64,000 bases of DNA from Cytobacillus kochii (GCF_020171845.1 NZ_JAIVAM010000013.1:1-64000), one strand, 5' to 3'; positions 23,703 to 34,127 are shown, counted from the stretch's first letter. The notes: generated by a model from the sequence alone, not told the origin. Numbers and translations: made by a program.

Positions 23703-25175
23703 ATGAAATTACATACGTTGCTACAAAAGTTGCAACCTTATCTTCAATATAATGATGTAGACAATATTGAAATTCAATCAATTGAAAATGATAACCGTAA
23801 AGTAGAAGAAGGTAGCTTATTTGTTTGTATAAAAGGCTACACAGTTGATGGTCATGACTTTGCTGCTTCAGCTGTCGAAAAAGGAGCAGTAGCCGTTATT
23901 TCTGAGAAGGAGCTCTCCTTAAAGGTACCCGTGATTGTTGTGAAGAGTACAAGAAGAGCACTATCTTTACTTTCAGATGCCTTTTACGGGCAGCCAAGTC
24001 AACAGTTACACTTAATAGGTGTGACAGGTACAAATGGGAAAACAACGACAACACATATCATTGATAAAATTTTATCAGATGCTGGTCAAAAAACGGGTCT
24101 GATGGGCACAATGTATACTAAAATTGGTCAGCAAAAATATGAAATTAAAAACACAACGCCTGAGAGTCTTACTTTACAGAGAACATTTAAAAAAATGAAA
24201 GATACTGGCGTCACATCAGCAGTGATGGAAGTGTCATCTCATTCATTAGATGAAGGTAGAGTACATGGTTGTGATTTTGATGTAGCTGTATTTACAAATT
24301 TAACGCAAGACCACCTAGATTACCACCATACAATGGATGAATATCGTCGTGCTAAAGGTCTTCTGTTCGCACAACTGGGGAATGCCTATCATTATGATCG
24401 ACCGAAATATGCTGTTTTGAATGTAGATGATCCAGCGTCATATGATTATGAAAAATCAACTTCCGCATATATACTAACGTATGGAATTGATCGAGATGCG
24501 GACTTTCGGGCAAGAAATATAGAAATGAATGCTTCTGGGACCACATTTGAATTAGACAGTCCAATCGGAAACTATTCTCTTCATATTCAGTTAATAGGAA
24601 AATTTAGTGTATATAATGTATTGGCAAGTATTGCTGCAGCTTTTGCTTCTAATATTTCTATGGAGCAAATTATCCAGTCTGTTGAAAGTGTAGCTGGCGT
24701 TGCAGGGAGATTCGAAACGGTAGATGCTCATCAAGATTTCACCGTTATTGTAGATTACTCTCATACGCCAGATAGTTTAGAGAATGCATTAAAGACAGTG
24801 CAACAATTAGCAAAGAAACGAATCTTTACAGTTGTCGGTTGTGGAGGAGATAGAGATCGTACGAAAAGGCCTTTAATGGCTCAAATTACTTGTAAACATA
24901 GTACTGATGCTATATTTACATCTGATAATCCCCGTACCGAGGACCCTGAAAGTATTTTAAAAGACATGGAAGCTGGTGTGAAAAACGAATCTTATGTTTC
25001 AATTATTGATCGAAAAGAGGCTATACAATATGCAGTGAATCAGGCAGAACCTGGGGATTGTATATTAATAGCAGGTAAAGGTCATGAAACATATCAAATA
25101 ATTGGTCATGAGCATTTTGATTTTGATGATCGATTAGTAGCGAAGGAAGCCATTGAAAAAAAAGAAAACAAGTAG
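23703..25175 (+). CDS. murE: UDP-MurNAc-L-Ala-D-Glu:meso-diaminopimelate ligase
   Basis: Adds meso-diaminopimelate to the peptidoglycan precursor. The 490-residue protein has the ATP loop [14 protein letters not shown] (about residues 108-121), TTPESLTL for UDP-MurNAc-dipeptide binding and, decisively, [10 protein letters not shown] (about 406-415): DNPR is the signature of DAP-adding rather than lysine-adding MurE. The ATG follows GAGAGGAATGG. It is the first gene after the spoVD terminator. Confidence 0.96.
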   Translation: MKLHTLLQKLQPYLQYNDVDNIEIQSIENDNRKVEEGSLFVCIKGYTVDGHDFAASAVEKGAVAVISEKELSLKVPVIVVKSTRRALSLLSDAFYGQPSQQLHLIGVTGTNGKTTTTHIIDKILSDAGQKTGLMGTMYTKIGQQKYEIKNTTPESLTLQRTFKKMKDTGVTSAVMEVSSHSLDEGRVHGCDFDVAVFTNLTQDHLDYHHTMDEYRRAKGLLFAQLGNAYHYDRPKYAVLNVDDPASYDYEKSTSAYILTYGIDRDADFRARNIEMNASGTTFELDSPIGNYSLHIQLIGKFSVYNVLASIAAAFASNISMEQIIQSVESVAGVAGRFETVDAHQDFTVIVDYSHTPDSLENALKTVQQLAKKRIFTVVGCGGDRDRTKRPLMAQITCKHSTDAIFTSDNPRTEDPESILKDMEAGVKNESYVSIIDRKEAIQYAVNQAEPGDCILIAGKGHETYQIIGHEHFDFDDRLVAKEAIEKKENK

Positions 25176-25231
25176 TAAATGACTAAAAAAATAACACGAT
25201 CATGAATGATTGATTGAAAGGTTTAGAATAT

Positions 25232-25300
25232 ATGATAAAACGATTAAGAAAAAAACAAGTAAAACAATTCTCAATACCCGTTAAAGGTTGTGAACAATGA
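25232..25300 (+). CDS. Possible 22-residue basic leader peptide overlapping mraY
   Basis: An ATG at 25232, about nine bases after GAAAGG, opens 22 codons ([19 protein letters not shown] plus three). Its TGA (25298-25300) overlaps the mraY ATG at 25297 as ATGA, the same arrangement used for coupled genes in this cluster. The mraY Shine-Dalgarno lies inside it. It could couple mraY translation or be chance in AT-rich DNA. Confidence 0.35.
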   Translation: MIKRLRKKQVKQFSIPVKGCEQ

Positions 25301-26274
25301 TGATGGAGCAAGTGATATTATTTACAATTATTCTAGGTTTTTTAATTACCGTACTCATTTCTCCTTTGTTCATACCTTTTTTAAGGAGACTTAAATTCGG
25401 TCAAAGCATAAGAGAAGAAGGACCAAAATCCCACCAGAAGAAAACCGGGACGCCTACAATGGGTGGCTTAATGATTCTGTTTTCAATTACATTAAGTACG
25501 CTCATTATGACTGCTAAATTCCAAGGACCGACAAGTACCACATATTTGCTGCTTCTCGTTACTTTAGGTTTTGGTTTATTAGGATTCTTAGATGATTTTA
25601 TTAAGGTAGTGATGAAAAGAAACTTAGGTTTAACTTCATTGCAAAAACTAATCGGACAGATTATTATTTCAATAATATTCTTCTTTGTATTAAAGCAAAC
25701 CGGTTTTAGTACAGAAGTAGCGATTCCTTTAACTGATTTTTCCATTGATTTAGGATGGGGCTATGCCTTATTTATTATTTTTTGGCTCGTTGGGTTTTCA
25801 AATGCTGTGAACTTAACAGACGGGTTAGATGGATTGGTAAGTGGGACAGCAGCAATCGCATTTGGTGCATTTGCCGTCCTTGCTTGGAGTCAATCATTAT
25901 TTGAAGTATCCGTGTTTTCAGTAGCAGTTGTTGGTGCACTTCTTGGATTTCTTGTATTCAATGCACATCCAGCCAAAGTTTTTATGGGTGATACAGGATC
26001 TCTTGCTTTGGGTGGAGCAATTGCGGCGATTGCCATCATGACAAAGTTTGAACTGATCTTACTAATCATAGGCTTCGTATTTGTTATTGAAACATTATCA
26101 GTGATTATTCAAGTAGCTTCTTTCAAGACAACAGGTAAACGTGTATTTAAAATGAGCCCATTACATCATCACTACGAGCTTGTAGGGTGGTCAGAGTGGC
26201 GCGTTGTTGTGACATTTTGGACAGTAGGTCTTCTTTGTGCCATTCTCGGAATCTATGTAGAGGTGTGGATGTAA
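25297..26274 (+). CDS. mraY: Phospho-MurNAc-pentapeptide transferase
   Basis: Transfers phospho-MurNAc-pentapeptide to undecaprenyl phosphate to make lipid I. The 325-residue, ten-helix membrane enzyme has the family motifs [16 protein letters not shown] (about residues 43-58), LGFLDDFIK (about 95-103), [12 protein letters not shown] (about 169-180), [12 protein letters not shown] (about 229-240) and SPLHHHYE (about 288-295). The aspartates in these motifs are catalytic. Two ATGs (25297, 25300) compete; AAAGG lies 8-11 bases upstream. The stop shares its last base with the murD start. Confidence 0.96.
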   Translation: MMMEQVILFTIILGFLITVLISPLFIPFLRRLKFGQSIREEGPKSHQKKTGTPTMGGLMILFSITLSTLIMTAKFQGPTSTTYLLLLVTLGFGLLGFLDDFIKVVMKRNLGLTSLQKLIGQIIISIIFFFVLKQTGFSTEVAIPLTDFSIDLGWGYALFIIFWLVGFSNAVNLTDGLDGLVSGTAAIAFGAFAVLAWSQSLFEVSVFSVAVVGALLGFLVFNAHPAKVFMGDTGSLALGGAIAAIAIMTKFELILLIIGFVFVIETLSVIIQVASFKTTGKRVFKMSPLHHHYELVGWSEWRVVVTFWTVGLLCAILGIYVEVWM

Positions 26275-27626
26275 TGAAAACAGTGAATCATTATCATCAT
26301 AAAAAAATACTCGTGTTAGGACTTGCTAAAAGTGGTGTCGGTGCGGCATCTTTACTACATAAGTTAGGTGCTTTTGTAACGGTAAATGACTATAAACCTT
26401 TAGATGAAAATCCGGAGGCACAAAGCTTATTACAGCAAGGTATTACCGTGATTTGTGGAAGCCATCCAGTCGACTTGCTTGATGAAGGGTTTGAATATGT
26501 GGTAAAAAACCCTGGCATTCCATATAGCAACCCTATTGTCCAAGGGGCGATTGATAGAGGGTTGCCGGTTATTACGGAAGTAGAACTTGCTTATCAAATC
26601 TCCCAAGCTCCATTTGTTGCTATTACTGGTACAAATGGCAAGACAACAACGACAACGCTCATTAATGAAATCTTTCAGGCTGCTAATAAGTCTTCGCTTA
26701 TTGCTGGTAATATCGGAAAGGTATCTTCTATCGTTGCGGAAAACGCGAAGAAGGAGGATACAATTATTATTGAGTTGTCTTCTTTTCAATTAATGGGAAT
26801 TGAAGCATTTCGCCCGAAAATTGCTATTTTAACCAATCTTTATGAAGCACATATTGATTATCATGGCACAATGAAAGAATATATCAGTGCAAAAGCGAAT
26901 ATCACAAAAAACCAAACGAAGGAAGATTACTTCATTGTAAATGCTGATCAAGAGGCAGTGATGGAAGTAGCTGCCCATTCGAAAGCGACAATTATCCCGT
27001 TTTCTACCACTAATGAGTTGGAAAAAGGTGGATATGTCAAGGACGGCATTATTTACTTTAATGAGGAAGCAATTATATCTATTGCTGATATTGTTCTTCC
27101 AGGGGCACATAACTTAGAAAACATACTATCTAGTATCATTGCTGCCAAATTGTCCGGTATTGATAATGAAGCCATCTATCAAGTTTTAACGACTTTTCAA
27201 GGAGTAGCCCACCGTCTACAGTTCGTTGGCGAAAAGGATAAAAGACGTTTTTATAATGATTCAAAGGCAACAAATATTTTAGCGACAACGAAAGCTTTAG
27301 CTGCCTTTGATCAGCCTATTGTTCTTCTAGCTGGCGGTCTTGATCGTGGTAATGCCTTTGATGAGCTTATACCAGCACTTACAAATGTGAAAGCTGTCGT
27401 AACTTTCGGTGAGACGGCTGAAAAAATTGACGCTGCTGCCGCTCATGCAGGGATAAAAAGCATTCTACATGCCAATAATGTGGAAGATGCTGTGCCACTG
27501 GCTTTTGACCTTTCAAAAGAAGGAGATATTATCTTACTTTCGCCCGCGTGTGCAAGTTGGGATCAATATAAAACTTTTGAAGTAAGAGGAGACATTTTTA
27601 TAGAAGCGGTGCATAAGCTTAAGTAA
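26274..27626 (+). CDS. murD: UDP-MurNAc-L-alanine:D-glutamate ligase
   Basis: Adds D-glutamate to UDP-MurNAc-L-alanine. The ATG at 26274 overlaps the mraY TAA by one base and gives 450 residues beginning [21 protein letters not shown]. The nucleotide loop is [15 protein letters not shown] (about residues 118-132). FYNDSKATNILATTKAL (about 326-342) and LLAGGLDRGNAFDEL (about 352-366) are MurD hallmarks. The RBS GAGGTGTGGATG lies in the mraY 3' end. Upstream in-frame codons inside mraY give no plausible longer start. Confidence 0.96.
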   Translation: MKTVNHYHHKKILVLGLAKSGVGAASLLHKLGAFVTVNDYKPLDENPEAQSLLQQGITVICGSHPVDLLDEGFEYVVKNPGIPYSNPIVQGAIDRGLPVITEVELAYQISQAPFVAITGTNGKTTTTTLINEIFQAANKSSLIAGNIGKVSSIVAENAKKEDTIIIELSSFQLMGIEAFRPKIAILTNLYEAHIDYHGTMKEYISAKANITKNQTKEDYFIVNADQEAVMEVAAHSKATIIPFSTTNELEKGGYVKDGIIYFNEEAIISIADIVLPGAHNLENILSSIIAAKLSGIDNEAIYQVLTTFQGVAHRLQFVGEKDKRRFYNDSKATNILATTKALAAFDQPIVLLAGGLDRGNAFDELIPALTNVKAVVTFGETAEKIDAAAAHAGIKSILHANNVEDAVPLAFDLSKEGDIILLSPACASWDQYKTFEVRGDIFIEAVHKLK

Positions 27627-27708
27627 AGGGCTTGTCTGCCGGTTCAAATGATCCTATTCCTTGAGCTAAGATTGATTTTGTTCGGTAGAGGAAACTGCAA
27701 ACAGCCCT
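27627..27708 (+). other. Structured RNA segment between murD and spoVE
   Basis: AGGGCT-GTCTGC (27627-27639) can pair with GCAAAC-AGCCCT (27697-27708) with one bulge and one mismatch, closing a ~57-base loop that may hold smaller stems. No T run follows, so it is not a standard terminator. It begins one base after the murD stop. Its role is unknown. Confidence 0.35.
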
Positions 27709-27736
27709 AAAACTTGCATTTAGAGGTGTGTTGACT

Positions 27737-28837
27737 TTGCCAACTAAAAAAGCCACTCCAGATATGATATTAATTATTGTTACGCTCATGCTCTTAGCTG
27801 TTGGATTAACGATGGTTTATAGTGCCAGTGCCATTTGGGCAGATTACAAGTTTGATGACGCTTTTTTCTTCGCAAAAAGGCAGTTACTATTTGCAGTTGT
27901 GGGTTTAGTAGCCATGTTCTTTCTTATGAATGTTGATTATTGGACATGGAGAACATGGGCAAAAGTCATCATCATTGTTTGTTTTGTGTTGCTATTATTA
28001 GTATTAATACCTGGTATAGGAAATGTTAGAAATGGGTCAAGAAGTTGGATAGGGGTTGGTGCATTCTCTATTCAACCTTCCGAGTTTATGAAACTAGCGA
28101 TGATTGCTTTTCTCGCTAAGTTTCTTTCCGAAAAGCAGAAACTCATTACCTCATTTAAGAAAGGCTTAGTACCTTCATTAGGCCTAGTATTTCTTGCTTT
28201 CGGCTTAATCATGTTACAGCCTGATTTAGGCACGGGAACTGTAATGGTAGGGACTTGTATAGTAATGATATTCGTGTCAGGTGCAAGAATTAAACATTTT
28301 GCATTTTTAGGTTTGATCGGTATAGGAGGCTTTGTTGCTTTAGTACTCTCTGCACCTTATCGAATCAAAAGAATTACTTCCTTCTTAGATCCTTGGGAGG
28401 ACCCTTTAGGAAGCGGATTTCAAATTATACAATCTCTTTATGCAATTGGTCCAGGTGGGTTATTCGGTTTAGGTTTAGGAGAAAGCAGACAGAAATTCTT
28501 CTATTTACCAGAACCACAAACAGATTTTATTTTTGCCATATTATCTGAGGAATTAGGTTTTATAGGGGGCACATTCGTGATTTTACTCTTCGCTCTTCTT
28601 TTATGGAGAGGAATTAGAGTAGCGCTTGGTGCACCAGATTTATATGGTAGTTTTTTGGCAGTAGGGATTATCGCCATGGTTGCCATACAAGTAATGATTA
28701 ATATTGGTGTAGTCACAGGTTTAATGCCAGTAACTGGTATCACTTTACCATTCTTAAGTTATGGAGGATCTTCATTGACCCTTATGTTAATGGCTATTGG
28801 TGTGCTGCTTAATATTAGTCGGTATTCTCGTTATTAA
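27737..28837 (+). CDS. spoVE: Stage V sporulation protein E (SEDS glycosyltransferase)
   Basis: A SEDS-family peptidoglycan glycosyltransferase for spore cortex, partner of SpoVD. The TTG at 27737, eight bases after AGAGGTG, gives 366 residues starting with PTKKATPD, matching the B. subtilis start. About ten membrane helices are evident. Family motifs are SRSWIGVGAFSIQPSEFMKLAMI (about residues 95-117), QPDLGTGTVMV with the key aspartate, FLDPWEDPLGSGFQIIQSLYAIGPGG (about 217-242) and PFLSYGGSSL near the end. Similarity is closer to SpoVE than to the vegetative FtsW, although a dual role cannot be excluded. A terminator follows. Confidence 0.94.
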   Translation: MPTKKATPDMILIIVTLMLLAVGLTMVYSASAIWADYKFDDAFFFAKRQLLFAVVGLVAMFFLMNVDYWTWRTWAKVIIIVCFVLLLLVLIPGIGNVRNGSRSWIGVGAFSIQPSEFMKLAMIAFLAKFLSEKQKLITSFKKGLVPSLGLVFLAFGLIMLQPDLGTGTVMVGTCIVMIFVSGARIKHFAFLGLIGIGGFVALVLSAPYRIKRITSFLDPWEDPLGSGFQIIQSLYAIGPGGLFGLGLGESRQKFFYLPEPQTDFIFAILSEELGFIGGTFVILLFALLLWRGIRVALGAPDLYGSFLAVGIIAMVAIQVMINIGVVTGLMPVTGITLPFLSYGGSSLTLMLMAIGVLLNISRYSRY

Positions 28838-28838
28838 T

Positions 28839-28865
28839 GAAACCCATTTTAGGGTTTCTTTTTTT
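28839..28865 (+). terminator. Terminator of spoVE
   Basis: GAAACCC (28839-28845) pairs with GGGTTTC (28852-28858), followed by seven T. The 250 bases after it up to murG contain no gene; the murG promoter is not clearly identifiable. Confidence 0.9.
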
Positions 28866-29113
28866 GCTGATAGGAGAATCGCAAATTAAAAAAGAATATA
28901 TAGTTAAAGCTTCAATTAAGTGGTATTACTTGGGTTAATTTGTTAGTGTAGAACATTCATTTATTTCAAAAGGGAAAGAGTTTTTCCAAATTCATTACAT
29001 TTGCATGACATTGTAGGTTATCATTTCTTCCTTTCAGTGCAAATATAGTAGAATAGGATAAAGTAAGACTAGTAAACAGTAAGGAAACTAACAGCTTTGT
29101 TTGAGGTGAAAGC

Positions 29114-30211
29114 ATGAAAATTGCATTAAGTGGTGGTGGCACAGGTGGACATATTTACCCTGCGCTTGCCTTAATACGAGAAATTCAAAAGCAAGATAAA
29201 AACACAGAATTCTTATACATAGGTACTAAAAATGGGCTAGAGGCATCAATTGTTCCTCGTGCAAATATACCTTTTCAGTCAATTGAAATTTCAGGATTTA
29301 AAAGAAGCTTATCTTTAGATAATGTGAAAACGATTTGGCGCTTCTTAAAAGGTGTTCAAGATAGTAAAAAAATGTTGAAGGAATTTCAGCCAGATGTCGT
29401 AATTGGTACAGGTGGTTATGTATGTGGGCCAGTTGTATACGCTGGTGCCAAGTTGGGAATTCCAACAATCATTCATGAACAAAATAGTGTACCTGGTTTA
29501 ACTAATAAGTTCCTTAGTAAATATGTTGATAAAGTGGCTGTATGCTTTGATGAAGCTGTGGCAAGCTTTCCTAAAGGAAAGGTAGTTATGACGGGGAATC
29601 CTAGAGCAACAGAAGTGCTTGGACAAAATGCCATTAATGGTAAATTATCTGTCGGTCTAGATCCAGCTAAACCATCTGTGCTGATTTTCGGTGGTAGTAG
29701 GGGAGCAAGGCCGATTAATGATGCCGTGTTAAAAACATTTACCCAGTTAGCATCTAGGCCGTATGAAGTATTATATATCACCGGTGAGGTCCATTATGAA
29801 AGTGTAAAGAAAGAGGCTGAATTGGCTGGAAATCCCGATAATATCAAAATCAAACCTTTTATTCATAATATGCCAGAAGTATTAGCGGGAACGGACCTTG
29901 CTGTAACGAGAGCGGGTGCAACAACCCTTGCTGAATTAACATCATTAGGCATCCCAAGTATATTAATACCAAGCCCATATGTAACGAATAATCATCAAGA
30001 AAAGAACGCGAGAGCATTAAGCGACCATGGCGCAGCAGAATTACTCCTAGAAGGAGATTTGAGTGCGAATAAATTAATTGAATCGATTGACCGGATTTTA
30101 TTAGATGAGGACAAAATTGTCGCAATGAAATCTGCTGCAAAGAAGATAGGCGTCCCAGATGCAGCCGATCGGTTATATAATGTCATGAAAAAATTAATGA
30201 AAGATAAGTAG
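29114..30211 (+). CDS. murG: Undecaprenyl-PP-MurNAc-pentapeptide GlcNAc transferase
   Basis: Converts lipid I to lipid II at the inner face of the membrane. The 365-residue GT28 glycosyltransferase begins [20 protein letters not shown] with the first glycine loop. [33 protein letters not shown] (about residues 95-127) is the second conserved region. [12 protein letters not shown] (about 192-203) and [25 protein letters not shown] (about 261-285) bind UDP-GlcNAc. The ATG follows GAGGTGAAAGC. Confidence 0.97.
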   Translation: MKIALSGGGTGGHIYPALALIREIQKQDKNTEFLYIGTKNGLEASIVPRANIPFQSIEISGFKRSLSLDNVKTIWRFLKGVQDSKKMLKEFQPDVVIGTGGYVCGPVVYAGAKLGIPTIIHEQNSVPGLTNKFLSKYVDKVAVCFDEAVASFPKGKVVMTGNPRATEVLGQNAINGKLSVGLDPAKPSVLIFGGSRGARPINDAVLKTFTQLASRPYEVLYITGEVHYESVKKEAELAGNPDNIKIKPFIHNMPEVLAGTDLAVTRAGATTLAELTSLGIPSILIPSPYVTNNHQEKNARALSDHGAAELLLEGDLSANKLIESIDRILLDEDKIVAMKSAAKKIGVPDAADRLYNVMKKLMKDK

Positions 30212-30276
30212 TAATGTAGCCCATTCTTGATGGTATTAGCATAATATAGAATGACGATACAGAGAGGGCGGATGTT

Positions 30277-31185
30277 ATGCAGAGCGTATTTAGTGAGTTG
30301 AAAAACGTTATAAATGGAACGGTGAAAGAAAAAGAACCGCTTGCTTATCATACAACGATGAAAATAGGTGGACCGGCCGATATTTTTATTGAACCTAAGA
30401 CAATAGAAGATTTGCGTAAAGCGATGGATGTTATTGTCTCGCATAAAATGAAATGGACTGTCATAGGAAGAGGCTCTAATTTACTAGTAGCTGATGATGG
30501 CATTGAGGGAGTAGTTATTAAATTCGGTAAAGGCTTTACCCACCTCGAACTAGAACAGGAACTCCTGAGGGTCGGTGCAGGATATCCCCTTGTAGCATTA
30601 GCTACCAAAGTGAGTAAACAAGGGTATGCAGGGCTAGAATTTGCAAGTGGAATTCCTGGTTCTGTTGGTGGAGCAGTCTTTATGAACGCAGGTGCACATC
30701 AATCAGATATCGCAGCTATCCTTGAGAAAGCGAATATCCTTTTTCCGAATGGTGAAATGCACTGGTTAACAAGCGAAGAAATGAAATTTTCGTATCGAAC
30801 GTCTATTTTACAAAAAGAACGACCTGGCATTGTTGTTGAAGCGATTTTTCGCTTAGTGCAAGGAGAGAAAGAAGCGATTACTGGTAGGATGTTACGTAAT
30901 AAGGCTTATCGAAAAGAAACACAACCATGGGATGCCCCTTGTGCAGGGAGTATTTTTAGAAATCCACTACCACATCATGCTGGTCAGCTGATTGAAGCAG
31001 TTGGTTTAAAGGGGCATTCACTTGGAGGTGCCCAAATCTCGCCCATGCACGGGAATTTTATCGTGAATAGTAATCAGGCAACTGCTGAAGATGTTTTGGG
31101 TCTGATTCAACATGTGAAGGATACGGTATTAGCAGAGAAGGGCATAGCATTGCAAACTGAAGTTGAAATAATTGGGCGCGAGTAG
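30277..31185 (+). CDS. murB: UDP-N-acetylenolpyruvoylglucosamine reductase
   Basis: Reduces enolpyruvyl-UDP-GlcNAc to UDP-MurNAc with NADPH and FAD. The 302-residue type II MurB has [10 protein letters not shown] (about residues 28-37), [19 protein letters not shown] (about 61-79) and [14 protein letters not shown] (about 129-142) for [12 protein letters not shown] carries the catalytic serine (about 226) and the terminal [10 protein letters not shown] holds the catalytic glutamate. The ATG follows GAGAGGGCGGATG. It sits between murG and divIB as in B. subtilis. Confidence 0.96.
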   Translation: MQSVFSELKNVINGTVKEKEPLAYHTTMKIGGPADIFIEPKTIEDLRKAMDVIVSHKMKWTVIGRGSNLLVADDGIEGVVIKFGKGFTHLELEQELLRVGAGYPLVALATKVSKQGYAGLEFASGIPGSVGGAVFMNAGAHQSDIAAILEKANILFPNGEMHWLTSEEMKFSYRTSILQKERPGIVVEAIFRLVQGEKEAITGRMLRNKAYRKETQPWDAPCAGSIFRNPLPHHAGQLIEAVGLKGHSLGGAQISPMHGNFIVNSNQATAEDVLGLIQHVKDTVLAEKGIALQTEVEIIGRE

Positions 31186-31216
31186 CGAAAAAGACCAACT
31201 TCCATTCCAATTATTG

Positions 31217-31225
31217 TGATATAAT
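31217..31225 (+). promoter_or_regulatory. Extended -10 promoter before divIB
   Basis: TG-A-TATAAT at 31217-31225, about 100 bases before divIB. No good -35 is seen at the right distance. Confidence 0.42.
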
Positions 31226-31332
31226 CATTCAATAGAATGATGATAAGTGAATAAAGATTTAGGTATATTATCTCATTATGTTAATATATTAGTTTAATTA
31301 ACCGAAAATAAGGATATATGCTGTGAGTAACG

Positions 31333-32148
31333 ATGTACGAGGTGATGATGCTGGAACAAGGAAAAATAGTATCCATTGAAGATAGAATTCCTAAATTAAA
31401 ACAGCAGAGAAAAAAGAAAGCGAACCGTAGACTCATTTTCCTACTTATTTTCTTTTTATTTCTGATTGCCTTAGTAGTTTATTTCCAGTCACCGTTGAGC
31501 AATATAAAAGCAATTAAAGTATCAGGTAACACTGTCTTCAGCAATGAAACGATTGTAGAACAAAGTGGATTAACTGAAGATATGAATATATGGAAAGTTG
31601 ATGAAGCTGAGATTGAGCAAGTGCTTTTAAAACTACCAGAAATGAAAGAGGTAAAAGTAGCAACTGAGTTTCCAAATACAGTCGTTATTTCGGTGAAAGA
31701 ACATAAACGAGTAGCTTATATTATGGAAGGTGAGGATTATATACCCGTTCTTGAAAACGGTAAAACTCTCTCAGTAAAAGGTGAAAGTGAGTTCCCAGCC
31801 AGTGCGCCTATTTTATTTCAATTTTCTGAAGGAAATGTGTTAGAGAAGATGATTGCGTCTCTTGGTCAATTACCAGAAGAAGTTCGTAATTCAATTTCAG
31901 AAATACACGCGACACCTAAAGAAACAGATAAAGAGGCAATTACGCTATATATGAATGATGGATATGAAGTAATCGCTACATTAGCAACCTTTGTCGATAA
32001 AATGTCTCATTACCCGGCAATTGTCGCTCAACTTGATCCCGATGTAAAAGGAATTATTGATTTGGAAGTGGGCTCTTACTTTAAGCCTTATGGCGAAGGG
32101 GGAGCTAATGAGAATGAAAAAAAACAAGAAGAGGAAGTTGAAGAATAA
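31333..32148 (+). CDS. divIB: Cell division protein DivIB (FtsQ family)
   Basis: A 271-residue bitopic divisome protein. The basic cytoplasmic tail contains VSIEDRIPKLKQQRKKKANRR, then one transmembrane helix (about residues 36-54). The POTRA domain follows (LSNIKAIKVSGNTVFSNETIVEQSGL, about 56-81), then a beta domain and a Glu-rich tail. The start is uncertain: the ATG at 31333 has only a weak GTGAG upstream, while GAGGTG (31339-31344) is too close to the ATGs at 31345 and 31348. The 3' end overlaps ylxW by 41 bases. Confidence 0.92.
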   Translation: MYEVMMLEQGKIVSIEDRIPKLKQQRKKKANRRLIFLLIFFLFLIALVVYFQSPLSNIKAIKVSGNTVFSNETIVEQSGLTEDMNIWKVDEAEIEQVLLKLPEMKEVKVATEFPNTVVISVKEHKRVAYIMEGEDYIPVLENGKTLSVKGESEFPASAPILFQFSEGNVLEKMIASLGQLPEEVRNSISEIHATPKETDKEAITLYMNDGYEVIATLATFVDKMSHYPAIVAQLDPDVKGIIDLEVGSYFKPYGEGGANENEKKQEEEVEE

Positions 32149-32827
32149 TCAGGTTATCTTTTCACTTGTTTTCATTGGATTAGGTTTTCTGATTGCTTAT
32201 TCCTTTCAATTGGCGAAAGATACAAAAGGTGACAGTAGTATAACGAGTAACCAGTGGGAGAGGGATCAGCAATTAAGAAGTGAATTGATTGATTTGGAAG
32301 AAAAAAATCTTAGCCTTCAACAAGAATTGTACAAGACTCAAGATGCTCTGCAAGAAATAGAAAAGGAATTCTCTCAAGATGAGCAAGTATATAGTAATCT
32401 TGCCGAGGATGCCGATAAATATCGAATGTATTTAGGAAAAGTCAAAGTGAGTGGCCCTGGTGAAAATGTCACTCTCTTGGACGGGGAATACAATCCTCAA
32501 GCCGATTCAGCGAATAATTACATCGTACATGAACATCATGTGTTTCAAGTTATTAATGAGTTATACATTGCCGGTGCTTCAGCTGTCGCCATTAATGGTC
32601 AGCGTTTAACGCATTCCTCTTATATTGTCTGTAACGGACCAGTCATTGAAGTGGACGGGAAGCAACACCCAGCCCCATTTGTTATATCTGCGATTGGAGA
32701 TGCGGATGTTCTCACATCGGCACTAAATATTGCTGGCGGCGTTAAAGACTTACTTGTCAATGAAAATATTCAGTTTTCATTAGAAAGTAAATCAGAAATC
32801 ATAATGGACCCGATAATTGGTAGTTAG
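32108..32827 (+). CDS. ylxW: DUF881 membrane protein YlxW
   Basis: A 239-residue protein of the YlxW/DUF881 family. A basic N-terminus is followed by one transmembrane helix (about residues 17-36), a coiled coil (SELIDLEEKNLSLQQELYKTQDALQEIEKEF, about 60-92) and the DUF881 domain, seen as VSGPGENVTLLDG, INELYIAGASAVAINGQRL and PPFVISAIGD-like PAPFVISAIGD. The ATG at 32108 lies four bases after GGGGGAG inside the end of divIB. Function is unknown; position suggests a link to the divisome. Confidence 0.88.
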   Translation: MRMKKNKKRKLKNNQVIFSLVFIGLGFLIAYSFQLAKDTKGDSSITSNQWERDQQLRSELIDLEEKNLSLQQELYKTQDALQEIEKEFSQDEQVYSNLAEDADKYRMYLGKVKVSGPGENVTLLDGEYNPQADSANNYIVHEHHVFQVINELYIAGASAVAINGQRLTHSSYIVCNGPVIEVDGKQHPAPFVISAIGDADVLTSALNIAGGVKDLLVNENIQFSLESKSEIIMDPIIGS

Positions 32828-32884
32828 TGCTTTTTCTATCATGATAGGTGTAATAATTGATGGAAAAAGAAGATAGGTGAAACG

Positions 32885-33616
32885 ATGAACAAAAAGCAAT
32901 GGGGTTTTACAATAATTACAGTCTTAATTGGTGTCATGCTAGCCATTCAGTTTAAAACGGTCAAGAATACAGATGTAAGAGATACAAGAGATACATGGCA
33001 ATTGCGGGAAGATCTGCAAAATGAGGAAGCATTACGGCTTGAGTTGCTAAAGGAAATCAGATCACAAGAAGAAAAAATAGCGCAATATGAAAATAATATA
33101 GCTGCTAATAAGGAAGAGATTCTGAGAACAACATTGGATGAGCTCAAAACAGAAGTAGGGTTGACAGAAAAATCAGGTCCAGGTTTGATATTAACGATAC
33201 AACCTATTGCTGAGGAATTGACTATCGGCTCACAAGTGGGGAAGGTCACACCCGATTTATTGAAGAGGTTATTAAATGAACTCAACCGTTATGGTGCGAA
33301 AGAAGTAGCAATCGGTGGTCATCGGGTAATCAACTCTACTGTGATAAGAGATATTAATAATATAACGAAAATAGATGGTTACTCTATTCAGACCTTACCG
33401 TTAGAATTGAGGGTTATTGTAGAGAATGAGCATGATGCGGAACAAATGTATAAAAGAATGCAAGTTTCTAAATCTATAGAAGACTTTTTTATAGAGAATT
33501 TAACACTCGATATAGAACTAGCGGAAAATGAGATTACTGTACCAGCCTACAATGAACCAATTCACATGACTGATATGAAGGAGGCGGGCAAGAAGAGCGA
33601 AGGAGGACATTCATAA
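32885..33616 (+). CDS. ylxX: DUF881 membrane protein YlxX
   Basis: A 243-residue tandem paralogue of YlxW with the same layout: one transmembrane helix (about residues 7-24), a coiled coil (REDLQNEEALRLELLKEIRSQEEKIAQYENNI, about 42-73) and a DUF881 domain (EKSGPGLILTIQPI, NRYGAKEVAIGGHRVINSTVIRD). AGATAGGTGAAACG precedes the ATG. The stop overlaps the sbp start by one base (TAATG). Function unknown. Confidence 0.88.
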   Translation: MNKKQWGFTIITVLIGVMLAIQFKTVKNTDVRDTRDTWQLREDLQNEEALRLELLKEIRSQEEKIAQYENNIAANKEEILRTTLDELKTEVGLTEKSGPGLILTIQPIAEELTIGSQVGKVTPDLLKRLLNELNRYGAKEVAIGGHRVINSTVIRDINNITKIDGYSIQTLPLELRVIVENEHDAEQMYKRMQVSKSIEDFFIENLTLDIELAENEITVPAYNEPIHMTDMKEAGKKSEGGHS

Positions 33617-33978
33617 TGTGGCTACCCATCTTAGGTTTATTTATCGGGTTGTTTATCGGGTTTATGACAGATTTTCAAATTCCCGATGAATATGCCAATT
33701 ACTTATCAATCGCTATTCTTGCTGCACTTGATACACTTTTTGGTGGTATTAGAGCCCATTTACAAGATGTATATAGTGAAAAAATCTTTGTATCCGGATT
33801 TTTCTTTAATATTATGCTTGCAGCAGGTCTTGCTTTTCTAGGGGTTCATCTTGGTGTAGACTTATATTTAGCAGCTGTATTTGCCTTCGGTGTGAGGTTA
33901 TTTCAAAACATCGCTGTTATTCGAAGGATTTTATTAGCCAGGTGGACAAGTAAGAATGAAAATTTAGAAAAAAATTGA
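33616..33978 (+). CDS. sbp: Small basic protein Sbp (DUF1290)
   Basis: A 120-residue membrane protein with four short hydrophobic helices: LPILGLFIGLFIGF, LSIAILAALDTLFGGI, FNIMLAAGLAFLGVHLGV and YLAAVFAFGVRLFQNIAVI. The conserved DTLFGGIRAHLQ is the family signature. RBS GAAGGAGGACATTC. Widely kept between ylxX and ftsA in Bacillaceae; a role with the Z ring has been suspected only from its place. Confidence 0.9.
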   Translation: MWLPILGLFIGLFIGFMTDFQIPDEYANYLSIAILAALDTLFGGIRAHLQDVYSEKIFVSGFFFNIMLAAGLAFLGVHLGVDLYLAAVFAFGVRLFQNIAVIRRILLARWTSKNENLEKN

Positions 33979-34127
33979 TTTTAAAAAAGGGAATAGTTTA
34001 GTTTTGACGAATAATTTTATTAATATCAAATTTGGTTTATCAGTTTAATATATAAAGGTTTTATAATGAAAACTGCAAGAGTAAGTAACTAAAAAAAGTA
34101 GACTCGCAAAAAGGGAGGTGCCACAGA

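Noticed and set aside
26187..26273. Longer murD starting inside mraY
   Set aside because: MurD begins naturally at the ATG overlapping the mraY stop; the upstream residues are the mraY region in another frame.
27627..27708. tRNA-like element between murD and spoVE
   Set aside because: Length and a GGTTCAAAT-like string suggested it, but no cloverleaf with anticodon and T arm can be drawn.
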